The notes under the pieces are model-generated. The model did no database searches. It was not told the DNA's origin and worked only from the letters and a program-made list of their open reading frames with translations. The position numbers and the translations under genes were made by a program. Below, one piece after another: positions 46,021 to 55,429 of a stretch of 64,000 nucleotides of DNA. The stretch's first letter is position 1, and the number at the start of each line of letters is the position of its first letter. The DNA lies in NCBI RefSeq assembly GCF_001988955.1, contig NZ_CP014263.1, forward strand, positions 310,001-374,000. The letters are read 5' to 3'. This DNA is from Spirosoma montaniterrae (lineage in GTDB: Bacteria > Bacteroidota > Bacteroidia > Cytophagales > Spirosomataceae).

Positions 46021-47106
46021 TTAAAAGGCTTCTGCCAGTTGAATGTAAAAATTGGACGTACCTTGCCCGACGCCATAATCGAAGCGGAGGTTAAGGTTTT
46101 CTTTCGGGATAATCTTAAACCGAATGCCCGCTCCCGCGTTGGGCTTTAAGCCACTAAAGCTGAACTGATTAAGTTCTGAAGCCACACTGCCCGCGCCTAA
46201 CCACGCCACCACGCCTAACCAATTATTGATGGTCCGGCGATATTCGGCCTGTGTGGCAATAAAATGATTATCGCGGAAACGCCCCGTGAAGTAGCCTCGC
46301 ATAATCATCGAACTACCCAGCAGCGAGAGGTCGGTGAAAGGAGTATTGCCCGCGCTGAACTCCGAAAAAATCTGTGCGGCAATCACGTTTTTATACGGAT
46401 TTTGCGGATTGAGCGACCAGTATTTCCGGGCGTCGATGCGCAGTTTTTCGTAGTCGAAAGTGCTACCCAAAGCCTGTCGGTTCGGGTTATAATTCAGATC
46501 GAGATACCAGCCCCGGTAGGCGTTGAGTATACTGTTTCGGTTGTCGTGCCGAAGCGTAAACAAGAATCCGGACGATACCGAACCGTTCCAGCCAGGGGGG
46601 CGCTTCGAATCTAATAAGCCGCCGTCTTTCTGCGAAAAATCGAACAGGTTCATATACTGATACCCTGCCCCCACAAACCACTTGCCCCCAAGCCGATACA
46701 AAAATTGATGATTGAACGAAAAACTTTTCGAGTCATAACGCTCCCGGTCTTCGCGTCTGGTTTGGTTGCCAATTCCGAAATAATAGAATGGAAAACTGGT
46801 ATAGCGGATGCTGCCAACGAGGTTCCAGCGTTCGGCTTTTGTGAACACGTTGTATTCACCAACCGTAACAAACTGTCGCCGTAGGGTGTAGAAGGCAGTC
46901 AACTGGGCAAACGAGGTGCGCACGTCTGAGCCGGCGTTTCGGGGCTTGAATAGCTTTTTGCCGTTTGCGCCAAGCAGGAAGCTGGTTTCCGGCGATACGC
47001 CAAATATGGGTGCCCAGGCAAACTCACTCCGATACGGCTGCTGTAGACTATCCGACTGGGCCAATAGCGGGCCGCTACTTATCAGCAGAATAACAAACGT
47101 TTTCAT
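46021..47106 (-). CDS. BamA/TamA-type outer-membrane barrel protein
   Basis: A 361-residue protein with a signal peptide (ends LLAQ), then a 16-strand-like beta barrel without POTRA domains. Repeated elements are TSFAQLTAFYTLRRQFVTVGE, SSGFLFTLRHDNRN, DLSLLGSSMIMRGYFTGRFRD (the RG-type motif of the surface-antigen family) and a last strand FRIKNLNLRFDYGVG-like. It resembles the C-terminal domain of D15/Omp85-like proteins. The start codon overlaps the stop of the TonB receptor gene as ATGA (47103-47106). Confidence 0.8.
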   Translation of the reverse strand: MKTFVILLISSGPLLAQSDSLQQPYRSEFAWAPIFGVSPETSFLLGANGKKLFKPRNAGSDVRTSFAQLTAFYTLRRQFVTVGEYNVFTKAERWNLVGSIRYTSFPFYYFGIGNQTRREDRERYDSKSFSFNHQFLYRLGGKWFVGAGYQYMNLFDFSQKDGGLLDSKRPPGWNGSVSSGFLFTLRHDNRNSILNAYRGWYLDLNYNPNRQALGSTFDYEKLRIDARKYWSLNPQNPYKNVIAAQIFSEFSAGNTPFTDLSLLGSSMIMRGYFTGRFRDNHFIATQAEYRRTINNWLGVVAWLGAGSVASELNQFSFSGLKPNAGAGIRFKIIPKENLNLRFDYGVGQGTSNFYIQLAEAF

Positions 47107-49334
47107 AGTTCATTTACATTGACTTTTGCTTTGCGGTTTAACATTACAATACCGCCTAAGAAGAAACTCCGAAATGCCTGTGGGCCAACGGCATAACGAG
47201 TTTGCCCATCGGGCGTGTAGCGGTAGGTGAATACGTTACGGGTGTTCAGGATGTTATCGACGGTGGCGTATAAAATCACCATGTTCTTTTTGATGTTGGT
47301 GAGATGGCTGGCCGTGAAACTCAGGTTGTTGACTACGGGCGTGCGGTCGCCCAGAAACTCACCCGGCGTTTCCGGGCGGTTGGGGTTGTAATACGGGCGG
47401 CCACTGCTGACGGTGTAGGTCAGCCCTACGTTGGTCGTGATTTTCTCGAACCACCGCTTGGCAATGAAGCTCATGTTGTGGTTTGAAATAAACGTGGGCG
47501 TGGCCGAAACAACGTAGTTCTGAAACAGCCGTTTCGAGTCGACGTAGCTGTAGGTGATCCAGTAATCTAATCCTTTCACCGACTTCTGATCGCGCCAGAA
47601 TACGTCGAATCCCTGAGCGTAGCCGCTGCCGGTGTTGTTGGTCTGACCCCAGGGAAACCGAAACGGGTTGGCGTCGAACTGGCGGCCCGGCGTTCCGGTC
47701 TCGCCGGTGAACTCCCGCACTAATTGCGCGTAGTTTTTGTAGTAGGCTTCGACCCGGAACGTGCGCTGGTTTTTGATAATCTGATAGTTTAGAATCAGGT
47801 GGTCGGCCCGCTCAAAATCCAGCATTTTGTTCAGATATAGATAGCGATAGTCGGGCGTCTGATAAAACTGCCCGTATGCCGCTGAAATCTGACTGTATAA
47901 CCCCGTTTTGTAGGCCAACGACAGGCGCGGAGCCACGTTGGCCCGGTTAATAACAGACGCATATTCGACCCGGATACCCGACTGCAAGGCGAACTTACGG
48001 CTCAGATACGTCTGCGATTCCACGAATACGGCACCGTAGTTATCCTGAAGTTTATAGGATGTTCCAGTGACGGTGTTACGCAATGTAATTGCACTCGCTT
48101 CTGTTCCGAAGAGAATCGAATGGTTATTTCGTAGCAGCCGCGTCAGCACCAGCCGCCCCTGCTGCCGGGCACTGCTTCGACCAAAATCCATGACGTCGAA
48201 ACGTGTATCGTCGGTGTCGTAGCTCGATGATAAACCCGCGTTCAGCAGCCATTTTCCATCGGCCCAGCTATCGGTATAGGTGCTGGTCATGAAGGCGTTA
48301 CGATTGAGTTGATTGAACGACACCCGGCCTTGTGGGTTCGTCTCGGTAGCCATGCGAGGGTCGCGGACATACATGCCTAACCGACTGTCGGAATACATGC
48401 CGTAGACTTTCAGCATACCCGTCTTGCTGGGCTTGAAACGATACGTAAGCGACGACCCTGTAAAGACCGGTTCGCGTAGCCACTCAACGTTTTGCGGCAC
48501 CAGCGCAAACAGTGCTTTCAGGTTGCCGTAATAGCCGGTTGCCGAGATAGAAGATCGTTCGGTGGCGCGGTCGTAGCTGACGTTGGCACTGACTAAGTTC
48601 AACCCCAGACTAAAACCATTGTTGTTACCTAAATCCGTAGTATTCAGTAACAGCACACTCGACATGGCCTGCCCGTACTGTGCCGAGTAGCCGCCCGTGC
48701 TGAACGACGTACCTTTGAACATAAACGGCTGAAAACGTCCGCGTGACTGTAGATCGGGAAGGCTGGAAAAAAACGGATTCTGCACAATCATGCCATCGAT
48801 AATTACCTTCGCTTCGGCATTGGAGCCGCCCCGTACAAACAGCCCTTCCTGCTCGCCCACGCGCTGCGCTCCGGGCAATAAATTCATGACTGCCGTAATA
48901 TCGGCTCCGGCTCCGGCGGTTGTTACGATATCGATGGGTTTCAACATGGTCATACGCTTCTCGTCCGATGCCTCGAACGATCCGGCAGTAATGACCACTG
49001 TGTTCAGTTCATTGGCAGCTTCTGTTAGCCTGAAGGTCAGCGGACCGGGTTGGCCGATGGTGATTTTGCGGCTAAATGGCTCATAGCCAATATAAGAGAC
49101 AACAGCGGTGGCCGTATCTTTACGCTGAGTTTTGAATCGAAACGCGCCCGTGCTGTCGGTGTTGCCCCCATCGTAGGTGCCGCGCAGAAATACGTTTGCA
49201 CCGGGCAGCGGTTGCCCTTTCTGGTCTGTAACGCGGCCCGTAAGCACAGTCTGCGCCAGGGTTTCACCCCCGTAAGGTGCTATGCTGAGTAGCAGACAAA
49301 CGGTGAGCAGAAAAGTTGATCGGTGGCGGTTCAT
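47103..49334 (-). CDS. TonB-dependent receptor
   Basis: A 743-residue receptor: signal peptide, carboxypeptidase-regulatory-like domain (residues about 28-105, VLTGRVTDQKGQPLPGANV), plug domain with NLLPGAQRVGEQEGLFVRGGSNAEAKVIIDGM, and a 22-strand barrel. The N-terminal domain is that of SusC-like or siderophore-type receptors; no SusD is adjacent, so a small ligand such as a metal complex is more likely than a polysaccharide. It heads a probable operon: receptor, barrel, two TPR-like proteins, kinase, regulator. The start is ATG 49334. Confidence 0.92.
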   Translation of the reverse strand: MNRHRSTFLLTVCLLLSIAPYGGETLAQTVLTGRVTDQKGQPLPGANVFLRGTYDGGNTDSTGAFRFKTQRKDTATAVVSYIGYEPFSRKITIGQPGPLTFRLTEAANELNTVVITAGSFEASDEKRMTMLKPIDIVTTAGAGADITAVMNLLPGAQRVGEQEGLFVRGGSNAEAKVIIDGMIVQNPFFSSLPDLQSRGRFQPFMFKGTSFSTGGYSAQYGQAMSSVLLLNTTDLGNNNGFSLGLNLVSANVSYDRATERSSISATGYYGNLKALFALVPQNVEWLREPVFTGSSLTYRFKPSKTGMLKVYGMYSDSRLGMYVRDPRMATETNPQGRVSFNQLNRNAFMTSTYTDSWADGKWLLNAGLSSSYDTDDTRFDVMDFGRSSARQQGRLVLTRLLRNNHSILFGTEASAITLRNTVTGTSYKLQDNYGAVFVESQTYLSRKFALQSGIRVEYASVINRANVAPRLSLAYKTGLYSQISAAYGQFYQTPDYRYLYLNKMLDFERADHLILNYQIIKNQRTFRVEAYYKNYAQLVREFTGETGTPGRQFDANPFRFPWGQTNNTGSGYAQGFDVFWRDQKSVKGLDYWITYSYVDSKRLFQNYVVSATPTFISNHNMSFIAKRWFEKITTNVGLTYTVSSGRPYYNPNRPETPGEFLGDRTPVVNNLSFTASHLTNIKKNMVILYATVDNILNTRNVFTYRYTPDGQTRYAVGPQAFRSFFLGGIVMLNRKAKVNVNEL

Positions 49335-49355
49335 AATTCGGCTTGGTTGATGCAC

Positions 49356-49363
49356 CAAAACTA
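49356..49363 (-). promoter_or_regulatory. possible -7 box of the TonB receptor operon
   Basis: On the minus strand TAGTTTTG matches TAnnTTTG, 21 bp before the ATG at 49334. A TTG about 15 bases further upstream is closer than the usual -33 spacing. If used, the leader would be about 15 nt. Confidence 0.4.
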
Positions 49364-49457
49364 TTGCCCACCAACGGCCAATACCTACCTTTTCCGACGA
49401 ACCCGGTTTAAGCGGGAGTAAACTGCCGAACTAACCCGATGATTTTTTTTCGTAGTA

Positions 49458-50069
49458 TTGAAAAAACGGCCCTACCTTAACAGTTCAGGCAGGTTCGTGG
49501 TTACTAACCTACCAAACGAAGCCCTTCTCTTGACAACAACGTTGCTAACTTTTCAACTCTCTTTAGGCCGCCTTCGTCCCTGGCGCGAGGGCGACGAAGA
49601 GGCTTTGGTGCGCCATGCCAGCAACCGGCGAATCTGGAACAATGTCCGCGATTTTTTCCCGTATCCCTACACCCCCCGCGACGCCAGTTCGTGGGTGCGC
49701 TCGAATAAATCGTACCACCAACCCAATAATTTCGCCGTAGAAATAAATGGCGAAGCGGCTGGCAATGTTGGCTTCACGGTTAAAGATGACATTTACCGTT
49801 TCAACGCCGAAATTGGTTACTGGCTCGGCGAACAATATTGGGGCCGGGGTATCATGACCGAAGCCGTACCGATTCTGACCAACTACATTTTCGATAACTT
49901 CCAGGTGAACCGCATTTATGCCTGTGTGCTTGACAATAACATTGGCTCGATGCGCGTACTCGAATCGGCGGGCTACCGGCACGAAGCCATTCATCGCAAA
50001 GCCGCTGTCAAGAATAATCAATACATAGACGAACATATTTTCGCGATGCTACGCGAAGAGCGAGCGTAA
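49458..50069 (+). CDS. RimJ/RimL-type GNAT acetyltransferase
   Basis: About 203 residues in the longest reading, an N-acetyltransferase with LGRLRPWREGDEEALVRHASN, EIGYWLGEQYWGRGIMTEAV and YACVLDNNIGSMRVLESAGYRHE, the last two forming acetyl-CoA binding and a conserved C-terminal strand of the RimJ/L group. No ATG precedes the domain, so the start must be a non-ATG codon: TTG 49458, GTG 49497 or TTG 49530 are possible; the shorter ones fit family length better. Substrate unknown. Cytidylate kinase follows at 50128. Confidence 0.8.
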   Translation: MKKRPYLNSSGRFVVTNLPNEALLLTTTLLTFQLSLGRLRPWREGDEEALVRHASNRRIWNNVRDFFPYPYTPRDASSWVRSNKSYHQPNNFAVEINGEAAGNVGFTVKDDIYRFNAEIGYWLGEQYWGRGIMTEAVPILTNYIFDNFQVNRIYACVLDNNIGSMRVLESAGYRHEAIHRKAAVKNNQYIDEHIFAMLREERA

Positions 50070-50127
50070 CTGTTCACTGTTCTCTATTTTTGCTGAAACA
50101 TTACCGCTTCGGCGGAATCATTCATTC

Positions 50128-50823
50128 ATGCCGAAGATCGTTATTGCCATTGACGGGCATTCGAGTTGCGGAAAAAGTACGACCGCCAAAGCCGTTGCGG
50201 CCCGCATGGGCTACGGTTATATTGATACCGGGGCTATGTACCGGGCCGTTACATTATTTTTCACGCAGGAACGTATATCGCTGACTAACCCACGTGAGAT
50301 TAATGCCGCCCTCGATGCCATTCATATCACATTCAACCATAATAGCCGCACCGGCAAAAATGAAACCTGCCTTAATGGGCTGAATGTGGAAGAGGAAATC
50401 CGAAAGATGTATATTTCCAATTTAGTTAGTGAAGTAAGCGTAATTCCTGAAGTGCGCCGGGCAATGGTGGCGCAACAGCAGCGCATGGGCCGCAGGCGGG
50501 GTGTAGTGATGGATGGGCGAGATATTGGCACGAAGGTTTTTCCCGATGCCGAGGTAAAAGTGTTCATGACTGCCGAGACGCTCATCCGGGCCAAACGCCG
50601 ACAGCAGGAGTTGCTGGCAAAAGGCGAACTGATTAATCTCGACGACATCGTAGAAAACCTCAAAAAGCGTGATTTTATCGACTCCACCCGTGCCGAAAGT
50701 CCACTGATTCAGGCTCCCGACGCCATACTGCTCGATACGTCGTATATGACCATTGAAGAGCAGGTCGATTGGGTTATCGAACAGGCTGACCGCCGACTGG
50801 CGCAACTGCATAGAGGAAAGTGA
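50128..50823 (+). CDS. cmk: cytidylate kinase
   Basis: A 231-residue CMP/dCMP kinase: phosphate-binding loop IDGHSSCGKSTTAK, CMP-binding residues in GYIDTGAMYRAV and VVMDGRDIGTKVFPDAEVKVF, and the lid region around TAETLIRAKRRQQE. Makes CDP/dCDP for nucleotide pools. The ATG at 50128 is the usual start. The TGA stop lies in the left arm of an inverted repeat. Confidence 0.95.
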   Translation: MPKIVIAIDGHSSCGKSTTAKAVAARMGYGYIDTGAMYRAVTLFFTQERISLTNPREINAALDAIHITFNHNSRTGKNETCLNGLNVEEEIRKMYISNLVSEVSVIPEVRRAMVAQQQRMGRRRGVVMDGRDIGTKVFPDAEVKVFMTAETLIRAKRRQQELLAKGELINLDDIVENLKKRDFIDSTRAESPLIQAPDAILLDTSYMTIEEQVDWVIEQADRRLAQLHRGK

Positions 50824-50915
50824 AAAGTGAAAAATGTAAAGTGAATAGTATGACCAACAGGAAGTGGTACAGAACGTGTGCCCATTTTTCATTATACATT
50901 TTTCACTTTTCACTT
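50818..50915. repeat. 21-bp perfect inverted repeat after cmk
   Basis: Arms 50818-50838 and 50895-50915 (AAGTGAAAAGTGAAAAATGT type) pair perfectly over 21 bp with a 56-base loop. The left arm includes the cmk stop codon (50821-50823); the right arm ends seven bases before the ATG at 50923. Confidence 0.92.
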
Positions 50916-50922
50916 CACCATC

Positions 50923-51999
50923 ATGACTATTGATTTCCTCATTGTAGGGCAGGGGGTGGCGGGGTCGGTGCTGGCCTGGACCCTCGACCGGCGTGGCTGC
51001 TCGGTGGTGCTGGCCGATGATCCGGCTTCGCCCTCGGCATCGGGCGTGGCGGCTGGCATCGTGAATCCGCTCACGGGTCGCAAACTCGTTCGTACCTGGA
51101 AAGCTGATGAATTGTTCCCGTTTCTGCACCAATTTTATACCGGCATCGAGCAGGAATTAGGCGTTCGTTTTTTTCATCCCAAAACTATCTATCGTCCGTT
51201 CCGCTCCGAGACAGAAAAAAACGAGTATCTGGCTTTAGTGGCCGACCCGGCTGTGCGACCGTATGCATCGGAAGCTGCTGATAATGAGCAATACGCGGGT
51301 TATATTGCTAATTCGTTTGGCGGGTTGGACGTTCGGCAGGCGGGCTGGCTCGATCTCAATGAGTTTGTGCGGATTATAAAAGGTTATTTTATTAAAAAAA
51401 ATCAATATTACGAAGGCTGGTTTGATAGCAGTGAGCTGATAAACAAAGGAGAATCAGTACAATGGCAGGGGTTGACCATTAATAAAGTTATATTTTGTGA
51501 TGGTACGCAGGCCCGCGAGAATCCGTTATTTAACTGGTTGCCGCATAACCCGGTAAAAGGGCAGATTCTGACGGCGGTTGTCGATAATTATCCTATAAAA
51601 CATATAGTTAATCAGGGCGTTTTTATTTTGCCTGTTCGCGATGGCCTGATTCGGATTGGGGCTACCTACACCTGGCACGACCTCGACTGGCAAACAACCG
51701 ACGATGGTCGTGCGTTCTTAGAGTCTAAGGTTCAGAATCTTCTGACCGTGCCATACCGGGTGGTGGCGCAGCAGGCGGGCATTCGGCCTTCGACCAAAGA
51801 CCGCCGACCATTCATTGGCCTGCATCCCGAATCCCTATCTTTCGGTATATTTGGTGGAATGGGCACCAAAGGCGTATCGCTCGCTCCGTATCTGGCCGAG
51901 CAATTCGCCCGGCATTTACTCGATGGCGAAGATTTGGATGCCGAAGCGAATATTAGCCGATGCGTTTCGTTATATCAGGGAGATAAAAAACAAGGGTGA
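50923..51999 (+). CDS. FAD-dependent oxidoreductase (DAO family)
   Basis: A 358-residue flavoprotein of the D-amino-acid-oxidase group: dinucleotide-binding fold at the N-terminus (FLIVGQGVAGSVLAWTLDRRG), the ASGVAAGIVNPLTGRKLVRT segment, and a C-terminal GIRPSTKDRRPFIGLHP with FGIFGGMGTKGVSLAPYLAE. The residue set resembles the glycine/sarcosine oxidase and MnmC-like proteins, but no methyltransferase part is present. The substrate is unknown. The ATG at 50923 is chosen because upstream codons lie in the hairpin. The next gene starts within 25 bp. Confidence 0.87.
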   Translation: MTIDFLIVGQGVAGSVLAWTLDRRGCSVVLADDPASPSASGVAAGIVNPLTGRKLVRTWKADELFPFLHQFYTGIEQELGVRFFHPKTIYRPFRSETEKNEYLALVADPAVRPYASEAADNEQYAGYIANSFGGLDVRQAGWLDLNEFVRIIKGYFIKKNQYYEGWFDSSELINKGESVQWQGLTINKVIFCDGTQARENPLFNWLPHNPVKGQILTAVVDNYPIKHIVNQGVFILPVRDGLIRIGATYTWHDLDWQTTDDGRAFLESKVQNLLTVPYRVVAQQAGIRPSTKDRRPFIGLHPESLSFGIFGGMGTKGVSLAPYLAEQFARHLLDGEDLDAEANISRCVSLYQGDKKQG

Positions 52000-52022
52000 G
52001 CTGGCTCCTCATCAATACGTTT

Positions 52023-55000
52023 ATGCGGAATCGATACTTACTGTTTTGTGTGCTGTGGCTGAGCGGGTTAGGTGCCGTTTCGGCTCAGAATTATCCATCG
52101 CTCGAGCGGTTCGGGCGGAACCGGATTCAGTATCAGACATTCGACTGGAAAATTATTCGCACGTCGAACTTTGAAATCTATTACTACCAGGACGGTACGC
52201 AGATTGCCAACCTGACAGCGCAGTATGCCGAGTCGGAGTTTGACCGTATTACCGAACTGCTGGGATATACGCCTTATAATCGCATCAAAATTTTCCTGTT
52301 CAACTCCCCGCAGGAACTGGCGCAGAGCAACATCGGTCTCAATGGGCAGGGCGGGCTGAGCAGCCGCGAACGCGACCTGTCTAAATCGCGGGTCGAACTG
52401 GCTTTCACTGGCGATCAGGTGAGTTTTCGGCGTGAAGTGATCCGCAATATTTCGATGCTGTTTGTGTATGACATGCTTTACGGCGGTAGCCTGAAAGATG
52501 CCTTGCAAAGCTCCCTGCTGCTGACCCTGCCCGACTGGTTCATGCCCGGCATTGCGGCCTATATTGCCGATGGCAACAGCGTTGAACTGGACGATTACAT
52601 GCGCGACGTGGCACTGACCCGGCCCGTTCGGAAGCCGTCGCTGTTATCGGGGGCCGATGCCGAGCGGGTAGGTCACTCAATCTGGAATTACATCGTACAG
52701 AAATACGGGCGAGACAATGTCTCGAATATTCTGAACCTGACGCGTATTATTCGCAATGAACAAAGCAGCATCTCCAGCACACTGGGCATTCCCTACAGCC
52801 GGTTTTTGCGTGAATGGCGCGAATATTACGCCGGTATGGCAGGCAGCGTGGCGCAGGCATATCGCAACAGTACCGATAATTTTCAAATCAAAGTAGGTTC
52901 GGCAGAGTCGCGCTCGTCGTTGGTAAGTCTGAAACTTAGCCCTGATAATCAGTTTATTGCGTACACTGTTCTGCGTGATGGGAAGTTCACGGTAGAGGTG
53001 GTGAACACTACCAATAGCAAACGTACCTCGGTGCTTACGGGCGGCTACCGGCTCGACGGGCAGGCTAACCTGACTACTACTCCGCTGGTAGCCTGGCAAC
53101 GTGAGAATAATCTGCTGGTACTGACCGAAGAGAAAGGCCGCACGAACCTTTACCAGTTTGCAAATTTTGAGAAACGCCCCAAGCAAGAATTTAAGCGACC
53201 CGTAGTGGGGCTGTCTGAAGTGGTCTGGATGGACGCGTCGGACGATGGCGGCAGCCTGATTATGAGTGCCGACCGTAACGGGCAGAATGACCTGTTTCTG
53301 TATAGCATCAATCGGGGTTCATATCAGCAACTGACCAACGACCTGTACGATGACCTGTACCCGCAATTTATTGGCCGCACAGCCCGGCAGGTAGTATTCA
53401 GCAGCAACCGGCGATACGACACGCTTGGCGTCGATAAGGGGTCGTATCGCAGCATTCGCGATCAGTTTAGCTTGTTCACCAAAGAAGGTGGTGCCCGCGA
53501 TTTCTCATTAGTGCGGCTGACCGACTCGCTAACGAATGCTTACCAGCCTATCCCGGCGGGCGAATCGACGGTGTATTTTCTGAGCGATATGGGCGGCATC
53601 CGCAACCTGTATCGGCTCGAAACGGAGTCGCGTTCAGTGCGGCAATTAACCGCTTTCGCGCAGGGTATTCGTATGTACGATCTGAATACGGCCAACGGCG
53701 GCTTCGTATACAGTAGCCTGAAAAATGGCGATGAATACATCGGATTTCGTTCGCAGCTCGACTTAACCCAGTCGGTTCAGGCACCACCCACGCAGCGAAC
53801 GGTCAGTATCCGGCGGGCCAATCCGCTGAGTTCTGTACCTATTAATAGTGGTCAAACAATGCCGGTAACAACTGCCCCTCCCGATTCGGCTCGTGCCGAC
53901 AGCACCCGTGCAGTTGCCGACACAAGCATAACGAACCGAACCGTAGCCGCAAACGGCGGACAAACTGCGCTGGAACCGGGCGAAGTAGATACTGATAATT
54001 ACCAGTTCGACCCTGAAGTTGTGAAGGCGGCTGAGTATCGGCAGCGTCGGTCAACGGCGGGCATTCCGGCACTGGTGTCGAGTGCGCCACCGCGTAACCG
54101 CCGTCGGGAGAACATTACTATTCGTGGCCCGTTCGATTATCGCGGCTTGTTTTCGGTTAATGATGCTACGTCGAACTGGCTCATCGATCCGATTCGCGGC
54201 TTCGGTTTTGCGCAGGATGTGTTGCTGACCGATCTGCTCGAAAACCATGTGCTGCGGGCTGGCGGATTCATTAATACCACACTTAACAACAGTAATTTAT
54301 TCGCGGAATATAATTACCTGAAACATCGCGTTGACTTCGGCTTGCGAGCCGACCGACAGACGTTACGCATCCCTGACGACGGTGGTTTAAATCAGCGGTA
54401 TCGATATAATCGGTTTGCCCTGTCGGCATCGTACCCACTGTCGGTTAACAGTCGTTTCACGGTGTCGCCTTTTTATGCCATCACCCGATTGGTTGATCTG
54501 ACTTCGTTTGCTGTCCCTGATCTGGTTTCTGACTATGCCGGTTTGCGGACCGAGTTTGTTTTCGACAACACCAATATCAATGGGATGAACATGATGGTAG
54601 GAACGCGGCTCAAACTGCGCTTCGATGAGTTCGCCGGACTACGTTCCTCTTCTGAAGGTTTTCGTCGGCTGTCACTCGATTTGCGGCATTATCAGCGACT
54701 TCATCGTGACCTGGTGTTAGCACTGCGTTTTTCGGTGAGCCAATCGGGTGGCCCTTCGCCCAAGCAAAGCACGCTGGGCGGTATGGAAAACTGGATAGGT
54801 GCCAACACGAAAGACCCTATTGCCAACAATCCGCTGCGCGTACCCAATACCGTACCGAATGAGATTCCGTATGATTATCGGGATGTTTTCTTTCTTGATT
54901 TTGCGGCTCCGCTGCGGGGTTTCCGGCAGGGCAAGCTAACGGGTAATAGCCACATGTTGTTTAACGCAGAGCTACGCTTGCCACTGGTGCGCTATTTATA

Positions 55001-55307
55001 CAGAGGCAACATTACATCGAACTTCCTGCGTAATTTGCAGTTGGTGGCCTTTACCGACATTGGCACCGCCTGGACGGGGCCTGACCCATTCAGCCAAAAT
55101 AATTTGAATACTGAGATAGTAGGAGGGGGCAATATTCCCTTCCGGGCTGTGGTAACGAATTTCAAGAACCCTTTCCTGATTGGCTATGGAGCCGGTGTAC
55201 GAACTATGCTTTTTGGCTTTTTTGTTAAGTTCGATTACGGCTGGGGCTTAGAAGATAAAGTGGTTGGAAAGCCCATTAGCTATCTGACACTGGGCTACGA
55301 TTTTTGA
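52023..55307 (+). CDS. TolB-like propeller protein with peptidase-like N-terminus and barrel C-terminus
   Basis: A 1094-residue secreted protein (signal peptide ends GAVSAQ). Residues about 30-260 resemble a peptidase-MA/gluzincin domain (TSNFEIYYYQDG, IKIFLFNSPQELAQ, LPDWFMPGIAAYIADG) but the HExxH motif and the later glutamate are not conserved (REVIRNIS and FMPG are found at those places), so it should be inactive. Next comes a WD40-like PD40 propeller (about 285-560, LSPDNQFIAYTVLRDGK), a low-complexity linker and a C-terminal outer-membrane-barrel-like region with RGPFDYRGLFSVND. Role unknown; surface exposure is likely. Confidence 0.75.
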   Translation: MRNRYLLFCVLWLSGLGAVSAQNYPSLERFGRNRIQYQTFDWKIIRTSNFEIYYYQDGTQIANLTAQYAESEFDRITELLGYTPYNRIKIFLFNSPQELAQSNIGLNGQGGLSSRERDLSKSRVELAFTGDQVSFRREVIRNISMLFVYDMLYGGSLKDALQSSLLLTLPDWFMPGIAAYIADGNSVELDDYMRDVALTRPVRKPSLLSGADAERVGHSIWNYIVQKYGRDNVSNILNLTRIIRNEQSSISSTLGIPYSRFLREWREYYAGMAGSVAQAYRNSTDNFQIKVGSAESRSSLVSLKLSPDNQFIAYTVLRDGKFTVEVVNTTNSKRTSVLTGGYRLDGQANLTTTPLVAWQRENNLLVLTEEKGRTNLYQFANFEKRPKQEFKRPVVGLSEVVWMDASDDGGSLIMSADRNGQNDLFLYSINRGSYQQLTNDLYDDLYPQFIGRTARQVVFSSNRRYDTLGVDKGSYRSIRDQFSLFTKEGGARDFSLVRLTDSLTNAYQPIPAGESTVYFLSDMGGIRNLYRLETESRSVRQLTAFAQGIRMYDLNTANGGFVYSSLKNGDEYIGFRSQLDLTQSVQAPPTQRTVSIRRANPLSSVPINSGQTMPVTTAPPDSARADSTRAVADTSITNRTVAANGGQTALEPGEVDTDNYQFDPEVVKAAEYRQRRSTAGIPALVSSAPPRNRRRENITIRGPFDYRGLFSVNDATSNWLIDPIRGFGFAQDVLLTDLLENHVLRAGGFINTTLNNSNLFAEYNYLKHRVDFGLRADRQTLRIPDDGGLNQRYRYNRFALSASYPLSVNSRFTVSPFYAITRLVDLTSFAVPDLVSDYAGLRTEFVFDNTNINGMNMMVGTRLKLRFDEFAGLRSSSEGFRRLSLDLRHYQRLHRDLVLALRFSVSQSGGPSPKQSTLGGMENWIGANTKDPIANNPLRVPNTVPNEIPYDYRDVFFLDFAAPLRGFRQGKLTGNSHMLFNAELRLPLVRYLYRGNITSNFLRNLQLVAFTDIGTAWTGPDPFSQNNLNTEIVGGGNIPFRAVVTNFKNPFLIGYGAGVRTMLFGFFVKFDYGWGLEDKVVGKPISYLTLGYDF

Positions 55308-55327
55308 TTGGTCAGCACATAGCAAGA

Positions 55328-55354
55328 AAAGCCGCATCGGAGGGATGCGGCTTT
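55328..55354 (+). terminator. Rho-independent terminator
   Basis: Perfect 11-bp stem (55328-55338 with 55344-55354, arm AAAGCCGCATC) with a 5-base loop followed by a T run (CTTTTTTTAT), 20 bp after the stop of the propeller/barrel gene. Confidence 0.92.
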
Positions 55355-55421
55355 TTTTATTGGCTAATAAGTTAAGTAACACCGAATGGTAAATACAGGG
55401 CTATTTACCATTCGCTCTGTC

Positions 55422-55429
55422 TATATTTG
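55422..55429 (+). promoter_or_regulatory. possible -7 promoter box with adjacent operator-like dyad
   Basis: TATATTTG fits TAnnTTTG. The 12-bp dyad at 55384-55413 covers the region where the -33 element would be, so a protein bound there could block or recruit polymerase. No clear -33 TTG. Confidence 0.4.
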
